Shown: piece after piece, positions 1-9,610 of the stretch
Numbering within the stretch: the first letter of the stretch is position 1
How the letters are laid out: every line of letters begins with the position of its first letter
NCBI GenBank assembly: GCA_003049485.1
Contig: PYST01000211.1
Location: 1 to 64,000 of the forward strand
From: Ophioceras dolichostomum
Taxonomy: Eukaryota; Ascomycota; Sordariomycetes; Magnaporthales; Ophioceraceae
Reading direction: 5' to 3'
DNA length: 64,000 bases
Program-made: the position numbers and the translations under genes
Notes under the pieces: model-generated
Database searches by the model: none
What the model saw: only the letters and a program-made list of their open reading frames with translations
Told to the model about the DNA's origin: nothing

Positions 1-185
1 GTAATGTGTGTGTTAAGAGATTATGTGTTGGTTTGGTGGGCTGCACTAACAGCAGCTTGCCAAGAAGTGGTATGTACAAGGAAGGATGCGTGTATATATA
101 GAGCTCTTCTGAGCATCACATTCTCTAGCTAGATCTTGAGGACAAGTCACTCCTTAGCAGTCTTGTCCCAAACTAGAGCTGGCTT
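1..185. mobile_element. Possible LTR/5' end of a Copia-like retroelement (fragment)
   Basis: The start of the window has a TGTTAAGAG-type beginning near position 10, a TATATATAGAGC TATA-like box near 92-103, and then a leader-like stretch with TCACTCCTTAGCAGTCTTG. This order of elements is common in fungal Copia LTRs. No gag-pol coding follows and no second LTR is visible, so at most this is a remnant. It could also be an ordinary promoter or leader. Confidence 0.25.
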
Positions 186-382
186 TCTCCCGTAGCGCTG
201 GAGATACGTTGTCAGTGTCTCGGGCCGAGGGGTCTCGCGCGGATTTGTGCTAGGTCGAGGTGGGTGTCTGTACCCGTCCTTGCNTCTCCCGTAGCGCTGG
301 AGATACGTTGTCAGTGTCTCGGGCCGAGGGGTCTCGCGCGGATTTGTGCTAGGTCGAGGTGGGTGTCTGTACCCGTCCTTGC
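186..382. repeat. Exact 98-bp direct duplication around an ambiguous base
   Basis: Positions 186-283 and 285-382 are the same 98 nt, and the single N of the window lies between them at 284. An exact duplication with an undetermined base at the joint is what results when two contigs sharing an overlap are placed end to end. The repeat is therefore more likely an assembly product than biology. Confidence 0.9.
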
Positions 383-2495
383 CTCTATGAAGGCGGTAGA
401 CTCCTCCAACCCGAGACCGAAATGCTGGTCAGCGGACGTGCACCAAGTGAATGTGCAGGATTCCCCCGCCCTCCGACCATGCCACCAATTCGGGGAGCAG
501 GAGTCAGCACGCCTCCGCAATAACGTCTTTCACGGACTTCGTGATGTAAGCACGCCGAGCGCGCTCTGCAACAGCTATAGGCCATGTGAGTCCTCGACCC
601 CATATTAATCAAGGCGATAAGGGAATGTGCCAACCTGAGCACAGAGCGCTACAAGGCAGCTCTTTATCCTGTAAAAGGATGATGCTCCTTCTCGGACCTG
701 AACTAGGACGCTCTCGGTAGGCAGGCTCCTTATATTCACTTGCCACTCCGTTGTGGCTGCCCCCAACTAGGAGTGGCTCGACGAAATGTTTGGTCTCGGT
801 ACTATCTACAGGCACTTGGTCGAGTAAGTGGTCGTCCCGCGATACGTCTGTTGGCTCGTCTAGCTCTATTTGAGATACGAGTATCTTCGGCTTGAGCAAG
901 AATCCGTTCGGGCTGCCGGGAGTCGTGAGCCGCATAGTGTCGGGCAAGTCCTCGAATTTGTTGATAATGGTAGGCCAGTCGTCGAACGCCAACTGGTGCC
1001 TCGAATCGGAAGGGGTATTCGGCACGCCAGGATATCCTGCTTCACGTCCTTTCGCCGGGAGACCGGAGCCCCCTGCTCGCTCGAGGCCCGTTCAACACTA
1101 TCTCCGTCCGCAAGAGCCCGGATGGGTTGTCGATCGACGTCACGGCCACTCCCCCAACGCTCTTGGCGCTCTGAATCGTACCCATCGTTGTTGGCACCCT
1201 TCATGACACACCTCGATCCTGTGTATCGATCTGCGGCGGTGATCTGGCACGAAAATAACTGAGATCCGGACACAGAGCAGGATGGGAGGCGATGGATCGA
1301 AGCCACAGGTTTTGGTGCGTCGAGTGTTTGGACTATAACATCGTGGACTGGACCGCCGGTTTTGTTAGAGGCTCAACTTGCGGCTCCGCAATTCATCTTG
1401 GCGTTGAGTACTAGCTCTTACTCGTGGGCGCTACAAGTTCTGGCTCGTCTTCTCGCTTGCATCTGTCATGTCATGGTTCAATTTCACACGGACATTGCTC
1501 GTTTTTCGCTACCTACCAGTCACGTACCGCATCAACATCATCGCCAAGCCAAAAGTAGACGTCACTGCCGACTACTCCAGAAAATGCCAAGCGAGGGCGA
1601 AAAATGCCGCCCGCGTGACCGGAGCCAACGCGGCCGGTGAGGTCTGCCGCGCTCCCGTCCAAATTACCCCTATATTACGGCAGCACCCAACTCAGCCAAC
1701 CAGAGCATTCCGCCACCAACACCAAACCGTCCCCGTGGCTGTCGACCCGCGCAGATTGGAATGAAAGCTGTGGGGATAACAGAAGCACAGCAGAAGCACA
1801 AAAGGGGAGCGCCATCAATCTTGCCTTGGAGTCTGGGGTCCCCACGAATTTTTTTCGATCCTCCTCGGTTATTCATCGCCGTCACACCAGATCCAGCCCA
1901 GCGCTGACACCACCACCACTTGACACCAAAGTCACCTTCATCGCTCGCTCTCGGGAAACCTCTGCCGGCGTCGCAGACGCGAAATGACGGAGCGACGCAC
2001 CTCTGGTGAGAGCTTTGGCTACATAAGTGTCAGGACGGACCGATTCCGGGTTGGTGCAGAACATGCTGGTCACGAACACTCCAGCAAACAATGAGCAGAA
2101 TATTCTAGCGAGCCCTTACCTGCTGTCCCTCATATTAAACCCCAGTCGGCTATAGTCTCGTGTCATATAGAGGGGATGGTGGGATATGCCGAGACGAGCG
2201 AATTTGGCGCGTTAGTGCGGGATTGGATTTTTCCTTGGATGGGAAAGCCGCTGTGGACAATAATCGGCTTTCCTGCCTTCTGCCACCGACCGATTAACCA
2301 ACACGTGGGGCAGGATGTTTGCCTCCTTCATATAGCCAGGACCTCCTCCCGCCCGCCGCTCACGCACTAGAAGGCTGCTTCTAGGGTGTGCATCGTGGGT
2401 TCGAGAACATCAGTCCAAGGGCTCGACTCTGCGTGTTCCCAGGTTTGACGCCAACCCGTACCAACCGCCAAAGCGCACAATAACTGCACATCACG
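383..2495. other. Intergenic, no supported gene
   Basis: About 2.1 kb with several overlapping open frames on both strands (for example minus-strand frames at 609-1025 and 866-1306). None carries a recognisable domain or a consistent spliced structure. The last 200 bases are the probable promoter and leader of the AA9 gene. I see no RNA gene here. Confidence 0.5.
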
Positions 2496-3573
2496 ATGAG
2501 GACGGTTCTTTTCTCTACACTCGCGGCCCTAGCCGCCCGGGAGGTGGCCGGACATGCCCTCTTCCAGCAACTATGGGTTGACGGCGCAGACATGATAAGT
2601 TTTCCCTCCGTCCGCCAACTAAGTAACAGCCAATCCCTGAACCAAGGACAAAAGAAACTGACCTCCCCAGCACGGAACCCAATGCGCCCGCGTACCCCGC
2701 TCCAACACGCCCGTAACAAACCTCCAAGGCGCCGACCTCCGCTGCAACGCCGGCGGCACCCGCGGCGTCTCCGGCAAGTGCCCCGTCAAGGCCGGCGGCG
2801 TCGTCACCGTCGAGATGCACCAGCAGCCCGGCGACCGGTCCTGCAGCCAAGAAGCCATCGGCGGCGCCCACTACGGGCCCGTGATGGTGTACCTCTCCAA
2901 GGTGGCCGACGCGGCGACCTCCGACGCGTCCGGGTCCTTCTTCAAGATCTTCGAGAACGGCTGGACCTCCGCCGGCTCCGTGGGCGACAGCGACCAGTGG
3001 GGCGTGAAGGATCTGAACAAGTGCTGCGGGAAGATGGACGTCCCCATCCCGCGCGCGCTGGCCCCAGGGGATTATCTGTTAAGGGCCGAGGTCATCGCGC
3101 TGCATACGGCGGGCTCGTCGGGCGGAGCGCAGTTGTACATGACGTGTTATCAGATCAACGTGCAGGGCAACGGGACGTGGACGCCGAGCGCGTCTGATAT
3201 GGTCAAGTTCCCGGGGGCGTACAAGTCGAGCGACCCAGGGATTTTGTTCAATATCCATGCGGCGGTTAAGCAGTACGTCGTTCCGGGGCCGAAAGTGGTT
3301 GACAAGGGCACTACCAAGGTGGCGGGGTCGGGGTGCTCGGCTGGGTGCGCTAAAACGTGCACGGCGGGATCGGGGCCGAAGGGGGAGGTCATCGTCGCGA
3401 CGCCGTCGGACGCGGGCGCTGCTGCTGGAGCGGCTGCGGGTGCAGGAGCGGCGGGCTGTGCGCAGGCGAGGTACCAGCAGTGTGGTGGGGGTTCCTGGAA
3501 TGGGTGCACGACGTGCGATGAGGGCTTGACGTGTAAGGATGTCTCGAACGGGCATTATAGTCAGTGTGTGTAA
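2496..3573 (+). CDS. AA9 lytic polysaccharide monooxygenase with C-terminal CBM1
   Basis: Secreted copper enzyme that oxidatively cleaves cellulose or related beta-glucans. Exons 2496-2594 and 2671-3573 give 333 aa. A signal peptide of about 19 residues ends in VAG and leaves His20 as the N-terminal histidine of the mature protein, the first copper-brace ligand. The second brace histidine lies in GGAHYGPV, and the axial-site Gln/Tyr are in AQLYMTCYQINV. An Ala/Gly-rich linker of about 20 residues leads to a CBM1 of about 36 residues (from CAQARYQQCGGGSWNGC) with four cysteines, ending SQCV. The splice was placed by family alignment: exon 2 must open HGTQCAR. That puts the intron 5' end at ATAAGT rather than GTAAGT. 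R15-E16 inside the signal peptide is unusual. The family call is secure; the exact splice is not. Confidence 0.93.
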
Positions 3574-3607
3574 AGGAGTTGGTTCCGGAGGAGAAGGCGT
3601 CTGTTTT

Positions 3608-3802
3608 TGTTGAACCACTGGGTGCACCTCTCTGCACCCATGAGGAACTAGTTGCCTCAGTCATCAAGGCATCCACCTCAACAGACCTCAGATCACGTGG
3701 ACCCTCGGGAGTCGCCTACAAAAGCGCTCCCTCCGGCCCACGCGTAGACTAGCTTTTTCTCTTCCTCGTACATCATCAGAATCAACAGATTGGTTTACCA
3801 CA
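3608..3802 (+). repeat. Dispersed repeat copy 1, solo-LTR-like
   Basis: Begins TGTTGAACCAC and ends TTGGTTTACCACA, so it has TG...CA ends with partly complementary termini. The near-terminal hairpin is GGGTGCA-loop-TGCACCC. It matches the sequence at 18087-18282 over its whole length, including CATCATCAGAATCAACAGATTGG near the 3' end. At about 195 bp without internal coding it fits a solo LTR. No clear target-site duplication was found. Confidence 0.7.
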
Positions 3803-4072
3803 CGCGTGTCTTTTCCAATTGGAACCTGGCCTTCCAACAGTTTTGCCTACGTACCTAGGTAGGTACCTAGCTTCCTGTGTTGCTTGTGCTCGTCGTTACA
3901 CTTGGTGTTGGACACGTTTTTGCTAGCCCCGTGACTTGCAGTTTAACATTGTTGAAGATCGTGAGCATCCTCGTGCCTCGCTTGGCCCGCCGTTAAGAGG
4001 CGGGGAATATCTACATGATGATGAGCTGCTCGCTTGTCCTTTTCCAGAAACCATGCTCCGTGACGTGATGAT
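3803..4072. repeat. Intergenic with a CCTAGGTA-type short repeat
   Basis: Contains the palindromic run TACCTAGGTAGGTACCTAG at about 3850-3870. The same motif recurs in many intergenic positions of the window (37.24, 40.87, 47.45, 49.43, 54.98 and 63.6 kb). No coding signal is seen. This stretch is the 3' side of both neighbouring genes. Confidence 0.6.
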
Positions 4073-6847
4073 CTATCTGTCCTGTCGCCTTTTTCCTTCC
4101 CTCCTTCCTATCAGTAAGAATCGTCGCTGTCGTCCGATCCCGTTCTCCTTGTTTTTGGTGTCCCGTAAGCCGTGAAATAGACCCACCAGGCTGAATGTTG
4201 TGACAAGCGTCTCCCCGTCGCCGTCATTGATTTGCACTGTGTCCTCGGTTACGCTCTGTGCCTTCTCGTCCGAATCCACGCCCTTGCTGTCATTAACTCG
4301 CCCGTTCGACAACCCGTTCATATTCCTGCCCCCCGGCGGATCGCTCTGTCCTGGTTTGTGGGTACTGGTATTTGGCGTCGTGCCCGATGCCTTCTCCTCC
4401 CTGTCCTGCTGTGTGGCTTCCCCCTCCTCTGTGAGAGGGGTCCGGGACTTGGGACTAGTCACTGTCGCCTCGATTGAGCATCCCCCTGTCGACGGGGGTG
4501 TCCCCCTGTTGCTGTCTTGTCCCGCCTCGCCGGGGATCGGACGAGGAGCTACGGTTGAAGGGGACGTAGTCTTCATTGCCTTCGTGGAAGGGGAAACTTC
4601 TTGCGGGTTCACCTCGAGTGGCGTTACCGGCTGAGGAGTGACTGCTGAAGAAGCAGCGACTGGTCGAGTTGTATTCGGCAGTGACGTGACTGTCGGGGGA
4701 GCGAATGAGGGAATTGTTCTTGCTTGTGGGGGAGGGGACGCCGGCTCGGGGATTACCACTGGCTCCGCTCTCGCGACGGGAGCCGAAGCCGCGGCTGCTT
4801 CGGCAGCGACAGCGGGAGGGGCTTCCTCCTCTGGAGCGGCCTCTCCCGGGGTCACTGCCGCCGCCCCAGCCATCAAGTCGCACGTCCCCGTCGACGAAAC
4901 ACACAGGCGCCCGCCGTGCTCGAACTCCCCTCCAAAGACGAGCGCAGCAGCATTGGTATACTTTCCGCTCAGCCCACGAGTAGTGTTCGGCCGCATGGCG
5001 ACTAATTTCTGCAGTCTATTGCAGGCCTGCCTATGGCACACAAACGGATCTGCCACGCTCGGCACCCAGAAGTGGTTTGCGTCTGCAGTATCCAGCTGCT
5101 TCATGCACTGCAGTGGCGCCACTAAGTACTCCCGCCCTTGCGGTACGGGCCACCAGGTGCTACATGATGACTCATAAGGCTCGCCTGGTAGCACCGGAGC
5201 CGGCTGAATTGGAGGCTCGTGGAAGCTGCCAAAGAAGACAAGCATTTCGTACCCACTGTTCGCGCCGTTTTTCCTCTTCCCGAGGTCCGTGACCATGCGT
5301 GGCCACCCGCCGCTCTTCGAACGGTTGATGTAGACTTGCCGCATCGCGCACGTCCTCGCAGGGTCGGCTAGCTCGCAGGCCGAGGCGAACGGGACGCCCG
5401 AGAGCGCAACGTCGGTTGAGAAGGAGTGGAAGCTCAGCGGCGTGCCCGCGCGCCCGACGTGGATACGCTCTCGCATCTGCTGGAACACATCAGCAAAGAG
5501 GCGGAAGAGGTCTGCGCGGTTCTTGTCGCTCTCGAGGAACGCACAGACGTCAAGCGTGAACTGGGAGGTCGGCTTCGTCATGGACGAAGCTGAGGGGAAA
5601 CCAGTCGCGCGGTCGGGGTGGTAGCGGTGGAGCCAGGCCTGGACCAAGTGCAAGATAACGCACGTCTCGGGTACCATCCAGGCAGTGCGTCGGGTGGTGT
5701 CGTACATGACGGCGGAGCGGCGGCAGTGGTTCGTAGCCAGGAGCCAGAGGTTTGGTGAGCCGGGGCTGTGCAAAGCCTGCGTCTGCGTCAAGGCCCATGA
5801 CGTCGACGCACTTACCGTCGCGCCGCCGGGGATGCCGATGTCCAGGCCAGCGGAGAAGCCACCGCCCCAGACGATCTTTGTAGGAAGAGAGTTTATGTGT
5901 TCTGGTAGCGGGTCTTGAGCGAACTGTGCGCCGGAGCCCTCGCAGCCCACCCGGATCTCCGCGGCGCTGTACAGCCCCAGGAAGTGCCGGTTCTTGGGAG
6001 ACGCGATCGTGTCCAGGAAATAGGCCCGCGCATTTTCGTCCAGAACGCTCGTCACTCCCTGCTGGGGGTGCTTGCGGAGATTCAGAATAGGGCCATGCGA
6101 GGTGACATGTGCAAGCACATCTGACATGGTGAGGGCAAGGTCCGCATTGCCCTCATCTTCGCCGCTGCCGGCTTTGGCTTCAACAACATGCCACTGGATG
6201 CACGTCACCCCCGCCGAGTCGATGGCGGAATAGTGAGGGATAATAGACGCCTTCATTCCCTTCAGCACGAATGTACCGAGGAACGGGACAACGTATTTAA
6301 TGCCCGCCAGCTTCTTCATCAGCTCGAGCGGCAGCTCGATCCCATTCATTGTAGCCGGCCTGGAAGGGACGACCTGATTAGGGCCGGCTACGGACACGAA
6401 GGCGCGAAACATGTTGTGCCAGCACGTCGCACCGCCGTCCACCAAACCAGCGTCAGATCCTGGCGGCAGGCTGCGCCCCGTGAGTCCGACAGTTCTGCAA
6501 GGCCGGAGACCTCGGAGTTGGATATCGACATTTCGGCATTGATCCGGGTCATCGGCGGCCATCACCCACGGGGCGGCGCCCTGGCGGTAGGTGATTTCGG
6601 CCGCGGACACTGACAGCACCGGCTCGCCATGACCCGGGCCGAGCAATCCATGTGGCTTGCGGAACGCCGCGATAATCCAGGCAAGGACCTCGCAGACGAC
6701 TAGACCGTCTGCATTCTGGCCGGTGATATGGACTGAGTCACAAATCTTGCCGGCGCCAGATGCAACCATGAGGACCTCCTCGCCGGTGACGCCAGTCACG
6801 GTCTTAGAAGGCGCTTTGATTGAGGAATACTTGTCAGCAGAGAGCAT
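4073..6847 (-). CDS. Large fungal protein of unknown function, probably the C-terminal half of the ankyrin gene upstream
   Basis: Continuous frame of 924 codons. The first 600 residues look globular, with a G/S-rich GGGFSAGLDIGIPGG segment near residues 330-350. From about residue 660 onward it is Ala/Pro/Thr/Ser-rich and probably disordered, ending in a basic tail. I do not recognise the family. The first ATG lies only three codons after the TAA that ends the ankyrin frame at 6857-9097, and both frames are in the same phase. A GTAGGT donor at 6906 and CCTAAC branch sequence precede this ORF. An intron 6906-6814 ending CAAAG would join both halves into one protein of about 1,643 aa. As a separate gene it would have essentially no promoter of its own. 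Confidence 0.7.
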   Translation of the reverse strand: MLSADKYSSIKAPSKTVTGVTGEEVLMVASGAGKICDSVHITGQNADGLVVCEVLAWIIAAFRKPHGLLGPGHGEPVLSVSAAEITYRQGAAPWVMAADDPDQCRNVDIQLRGLRPCRTVGLTGRSLPPGSDAGLVDGGATCWHNMFRAFVSVAGPNQVVPSRPATMNGIELPLELMKKLAGIKYVVPFLGTFVLKGMKASIIPHYSAIDSAGVTCIQWHVVEAKAGSGEDEGNADLALTMSDVLAHVTSHGPILNLRKHPQQGVTSVLDENARAYFLDTIASPKNRHFLGLYSAAEIRVGCEGSGAQFAQDPLPEHINSLPTKIVWGGGFSAGLDIGIPGGATVSASTSWALTQTQALHSPGSPNLWLLATNHCRRSAVMYDTTRRTAWMVPETCVILHLVQAWLHRYHPDRATGFPSASSMTKPTSQFTLDVCAFLESDKNRADLFRLFADVFQQMRERIHVGRAGTPLSFHSFSTDVALSGVPFASACELADPARTCAMRQVYINRSKSGGWPRMVTDLGKRKNGANSGYEMLVFFGSFHEPPIQPAPVLPGEPYESSCSTWWPVPQGREYLVAPLQCMKQLDTADANHFWVPSVADPFVCHRQACNRLQKLVAMRPNTTRGLSGKYTNAAALVFGGEFEHGGRLCVSSTGTCDLMAGAAAVTPGEAAPEEEAPPAVAAEAAAASAPVARAEPVVIPEPASPPPQARTIPSFAPPTVTSLPNTTRPVAASSAVTPQPVTPLEVNPQEVSPSTKAMKTTSPSTVAPRPIPGEAGQDSNRGTPPSTGGCSIEATVTSPKSRTPLTEEGEATQQDREEKASGTTPNTSTHKPGQSDPPGGRNMNGLSNGRVNDSKGVDSDEKAQSVTEDTVQINDGDGETLVTTFSLVGLFHGLRDTKNKENGIGRQRRFLLIGRREGKRRQDR

Positions 6848-6856
6848 CCACAGAGG

Positions 6857-9097
6857 TTAGGCGGCTATCTCGATGGGGGCTTTTAGCTGTCTCCGGGCAC
6901 ACCTACCAGGGTCTTTCTCAGTGTCCAGCAGCTCCTCAAGGACCCAAGTGAGGATAGCCAGGCCAAAGGCGCGCCATCTCCACTCAACATACTCACTCGC
7001 TGGCGCGACATAGGCATTCTGGTCGCCCCCAGTCACTGCGAGCACGTTCTCCGGGTGTTCGCTGTCAACTTCGTCCCGAAGATACGGGCCAAGCTCGTGG
7101 AGGGCTACTTTGACTCGAAACTGACAAGGTGCCGTGGTTTCTTCGTCGGGCGCAGCCATGCGGCCCGTAGTGTTCATGTTCCACACCGAGGCGGGGCCGC
7201 GGACATCCCCAGGCTCGGAAGGGGGGGGCCGGTAAGTACCCGCGGCCCCCGCGGGTTGAGGGATGTAAAATCCCGGGGCCCCGGGGTCGGCAGGGAAGTA
7301 GTTAGGACCCGTAGCTCCGATTGGAGGAGGGAAGGAGGAAGGGCGAATAGCAGCGGGAGGAGGAGGAGGAGGGGGAGGGAAGGAGGAAGGGCGAATAGCA
7401 GCCGGAGGAGGGGGAGGGGGAGGGAAGTGATGGTTCGGGTGTCCAGCGACAGGCGGAAAGTGAGAGCCCGTGGCCCTGCCGGGTTGGGGGTAGTAAGAGC
7501 TTGTGGCCGCGACAGGGTGAGGTTCGAAGGGTCCATGGTAATGAGCAAAGGGGGAGCGATAATGAGGGCCCGCGCCTTGTGGGGGAGGACGGAGCTGAGC
7601 ATATATCGGTCTCCTGGGACCGCGACGACTGTGCATGTATTCATCATCAGAGTCGTAATCATAGGAGTCGTCATCCTCCGAAAAAGGTGCGGTAGTGAAG
7701 TCTTGCTTCGTAAATGGCCCACGCTTCCCAGGCTCTTTGGTCGCTGGTGGCGTATGCGAGTCATCAGATCGACCCTTTGGTATAAACGCTCGCCCCGGAA
7801 GCCGCTCTGATGGTATCGTTGGGATCTGCGGGCCGGCGGTCCCTCGTGAGGGCGGCTCTGGGGGTTCTGGCTTTTTGGCAGCGCTTCGTCCAGTTCGCCC
7901 ATGTATTTCATGGGGGAATGCGTCCCTCTGCGGCCCGCTCTCGTATCCTCGTTCTGATGGCATCGGTTGGCCCTTTCTGCCTCTAACTGGTGGTAACTCA
8001 TCCATTCTGTTGGAAGGATATGTATTCATCCTCTGGCGTAATGTCTCTTGGGCGACCGGCGTTGGGAGCGGTGGGCTCAGGTAACCATCAGACACAATGA
8101 GATCTAGCGGCGGTGGCGCCCTGCTCGGATCAATCCGGGGTCTCACTGGCCGGCTGAATCCCCCTCGAAGCCGGTCATCAAGACTCTTTGGGCTCCGCCC
8201 AGTCCTGCCAGGCCTAGAAGGGACGGTCGGTCTTGACCGGAGGAGGACCCCTTCATCGCGCTCCCACGACGAGGCTCGCAAGCGGACGCCTGGGCGTCTC
8301 AGTGCGGCATAGTGGAGCGGTGTCATATCATCGTGATCGATCACGTCCACCCTCGCTCCAGCCATGCCGAGAAGTTTCATAATTTCCTCGGATCCCCATG
8401 CAGTTGCATGATGCAGAGCAGTCCTCCCGTTCTCATCCTGCGCGTCCAGGTCCGGCCGCTGTGTCAGCGGCAGGTCCAGGAGGAGCTTCATCATCTCTGC
8501 CGATCCAGAACTGACTGCGTGGTGAAACGCCGTCCGGCCGGCTCGATCGATAACTGCGACCGCCGCGCCACCTCCAGGCCCCGCGAGCAGGTCTCTAACC
8601 GCCTTGACCGATCCAGTTTGGATTGCGAGGATGATCGGTGTTTTGCCATGCTTTTCCACAGCGCTTGGGTCTGCCTTGAGGGCGAGCAATATCGACACTG
8701 CATGCTCTGGGCTGCGCGCTGAGTCAGGTTCAGCTAAGAACTGTCGGTGAGGTCCACCGTCCGCCCCAAAACTGATTCTCTGACGAGGCCGCGGCCGCGA
8801 CCCCAGCGGTGGAGGATCATCATCACGTCCTGGCTCTGTCTCGTTCCCCGACGAGTCCGAAAGCCTTCGCCAACGGCGCCAATTTCGACGCCTCGGAAAA
8901 CTTTGGGCGCGGTCGCCTGGGGGTGGCTCGGGACCAGTCAGTGGCGTCACCGCTCGGCTCGGATCGGAGGCCGGATTGTCAGTGAAGACTCTGGGAATGT
9001 TGAGGGCAGCACCTCCCACAGTCGCTACGTTCGACTCCGACATCGTGAGAAGTGAATTCATGCGCCTTGCAAGAATGCGAAATAGGATGAAGGCCAC
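6857..9097 (-). CDS. Ankyrin-repeat protein with long proline-rich region (probable N-terminal half)
   Basis: Frame of 746 codons. After a disordered, charged N-terminus, about four ankyrin units occupy residues 130-265, with consensus pieces such as GKTPIILAIQTGS, GRTAFHHAVSSGS, GRTALHHATAWGS and DMTPLHYAALR. Then comes a long low-complexity region including Pro runs and repeated AAIRPSSFPPP units (about residues 560-590). The C-terminus near residue 720 returns to a globular segment, EWRWRAFGLAILTWVLEELL. An alternative start at MSESNVATVGG, 18 residues in, is equally likely. The frame ends at a TAA that is best explained as lying inside an intron (see the ORF at 4073-6847). Ankyrin domains mediate protein binding; the partner is unknown. 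Confidence 0.75.
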   Translation of the reverse strand: MAFILFRILARRMNSLLTMSESNVATVGGAALNIPRVFTDNPASDPSRAVTPLTGPEPPPGDRAQSFPRRRNWRRWRRLSDSSGNETEPGRDDDPPPLGSRPRPRQRISFGADGGPHRQFLAEPDSARSPEHAVSILLALKADPSAVEKHGKTPIILAIQTGSVKAVRDLLAGPGGGAAVAVIDRAGRTAFHHAVSSGSAEMMKLLLDLPLTQRPDLDAQDENGRTALHHATAWGSEEIMKLLGMAGARVDVIDHDDMTPLHYAALRRPGVRLRASSWERDEGVLLRSRPTVPSRPGRTGRSPKSLDDRLRGGFSRPVRPRIDPSRAPPPLDLIVSDGYLSPPLPTPVAQETLRQRMNTYPSNRMDELPPVRGRKGQPMPSERGYESGPQRDAFPHEIHGRTGRSAAKKPEPPEPPSRGTAGPQIPTIPSERLPGRAFIPKGRSDDSHTPPATKEPGKRGPFTKQDFTTAPFSEDDDSYDYDSDDEYMHSRRGPRRPIYAQLRPPPQGAGPHYRSPFAHYHGPFEPHPVAATSSYYPQPGRATGSHFPPVAGHPNHHFPPPPPPPAAIRPSSFPPPPPPPPAAIRPSSFPPPIGATGPNYFPADPGAPGFYIPQPAGAAGTYRPPPSEPGDVRGPASVWNMNTTGRMAAPDEETTAPCQFRVKVALHELGPYLRDEVDSEHPENVLAVTGGDQNAYVAPASEYVEWRWRAFGLAILTWVLEELLDTEKDPGRCARRQLKAPIEIAA

Positions 9098-9610
9098 GGC
9101 TGAGTCGACGCTTTCCGGTCAGGGGAATAACAAAGGGAGAGCAGAAGGTACGCTCGCCGGAATGGCGCAGGAATGGCAGAAGAGGGGGATTGAGAGTAGA
9201 GTAGAGACTTGGCCCTCATAAACCTGCGGCCTCCCGCAGAATTGGGGGCTGCCAAAAGAGCGCAACTGCACGAACCTGCCTGCATGAGGGTGCATTATCT
9301 CTTGCACCCTGGGTGGCATGGCCACAGCGCCATGCAGGACATCGTGGAGCGCTTCCGTCCTATCCCAGCCATTGCTTGCAGGCACGATGGAGGGTGGAAA
9401 AAATAAAACAAAGGGGAAAAAAAAAAAGCATACAAAGTATTGGCTCGACCAGAAAGAGCCCGACTCCATTGGAAGGCGTTTTTCGGCATCATCACTTATT
9501 CCGCAATGAATACAACGCAACAAAAGGTGTAGAAAAGTCAGACATGGTGCGGCTCTCGGCCACCCAATCAATCACTCGCCTCCACCACCTTCAGAGCATG
9601 CATGATCCAT
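9098..9610. other. Intergenic
   Basis: Promoter side of the ankyrin gene and 3' side of the Kex2-repeat gene. It holds an A-rich tract at 9409-9430 and a short inverted repeat GGGTGCA/TGCACCC at 9288-9310. No gene is supported. Confidence 0.5.

Noticed and set aside
609..1306. Minus-strand frames of 138 and 146 codons as a retroelement gag
   Set aside because: No CCHC knuckle, protease, integrase or reverse-transcriptase motif; frames overlap and change without splice sites.
9288..9310. Third copy of the LTR-like repeat
   Set aside because: Only the GGGTGCA/TGCACCC hairpin is shared; flanks do not match.
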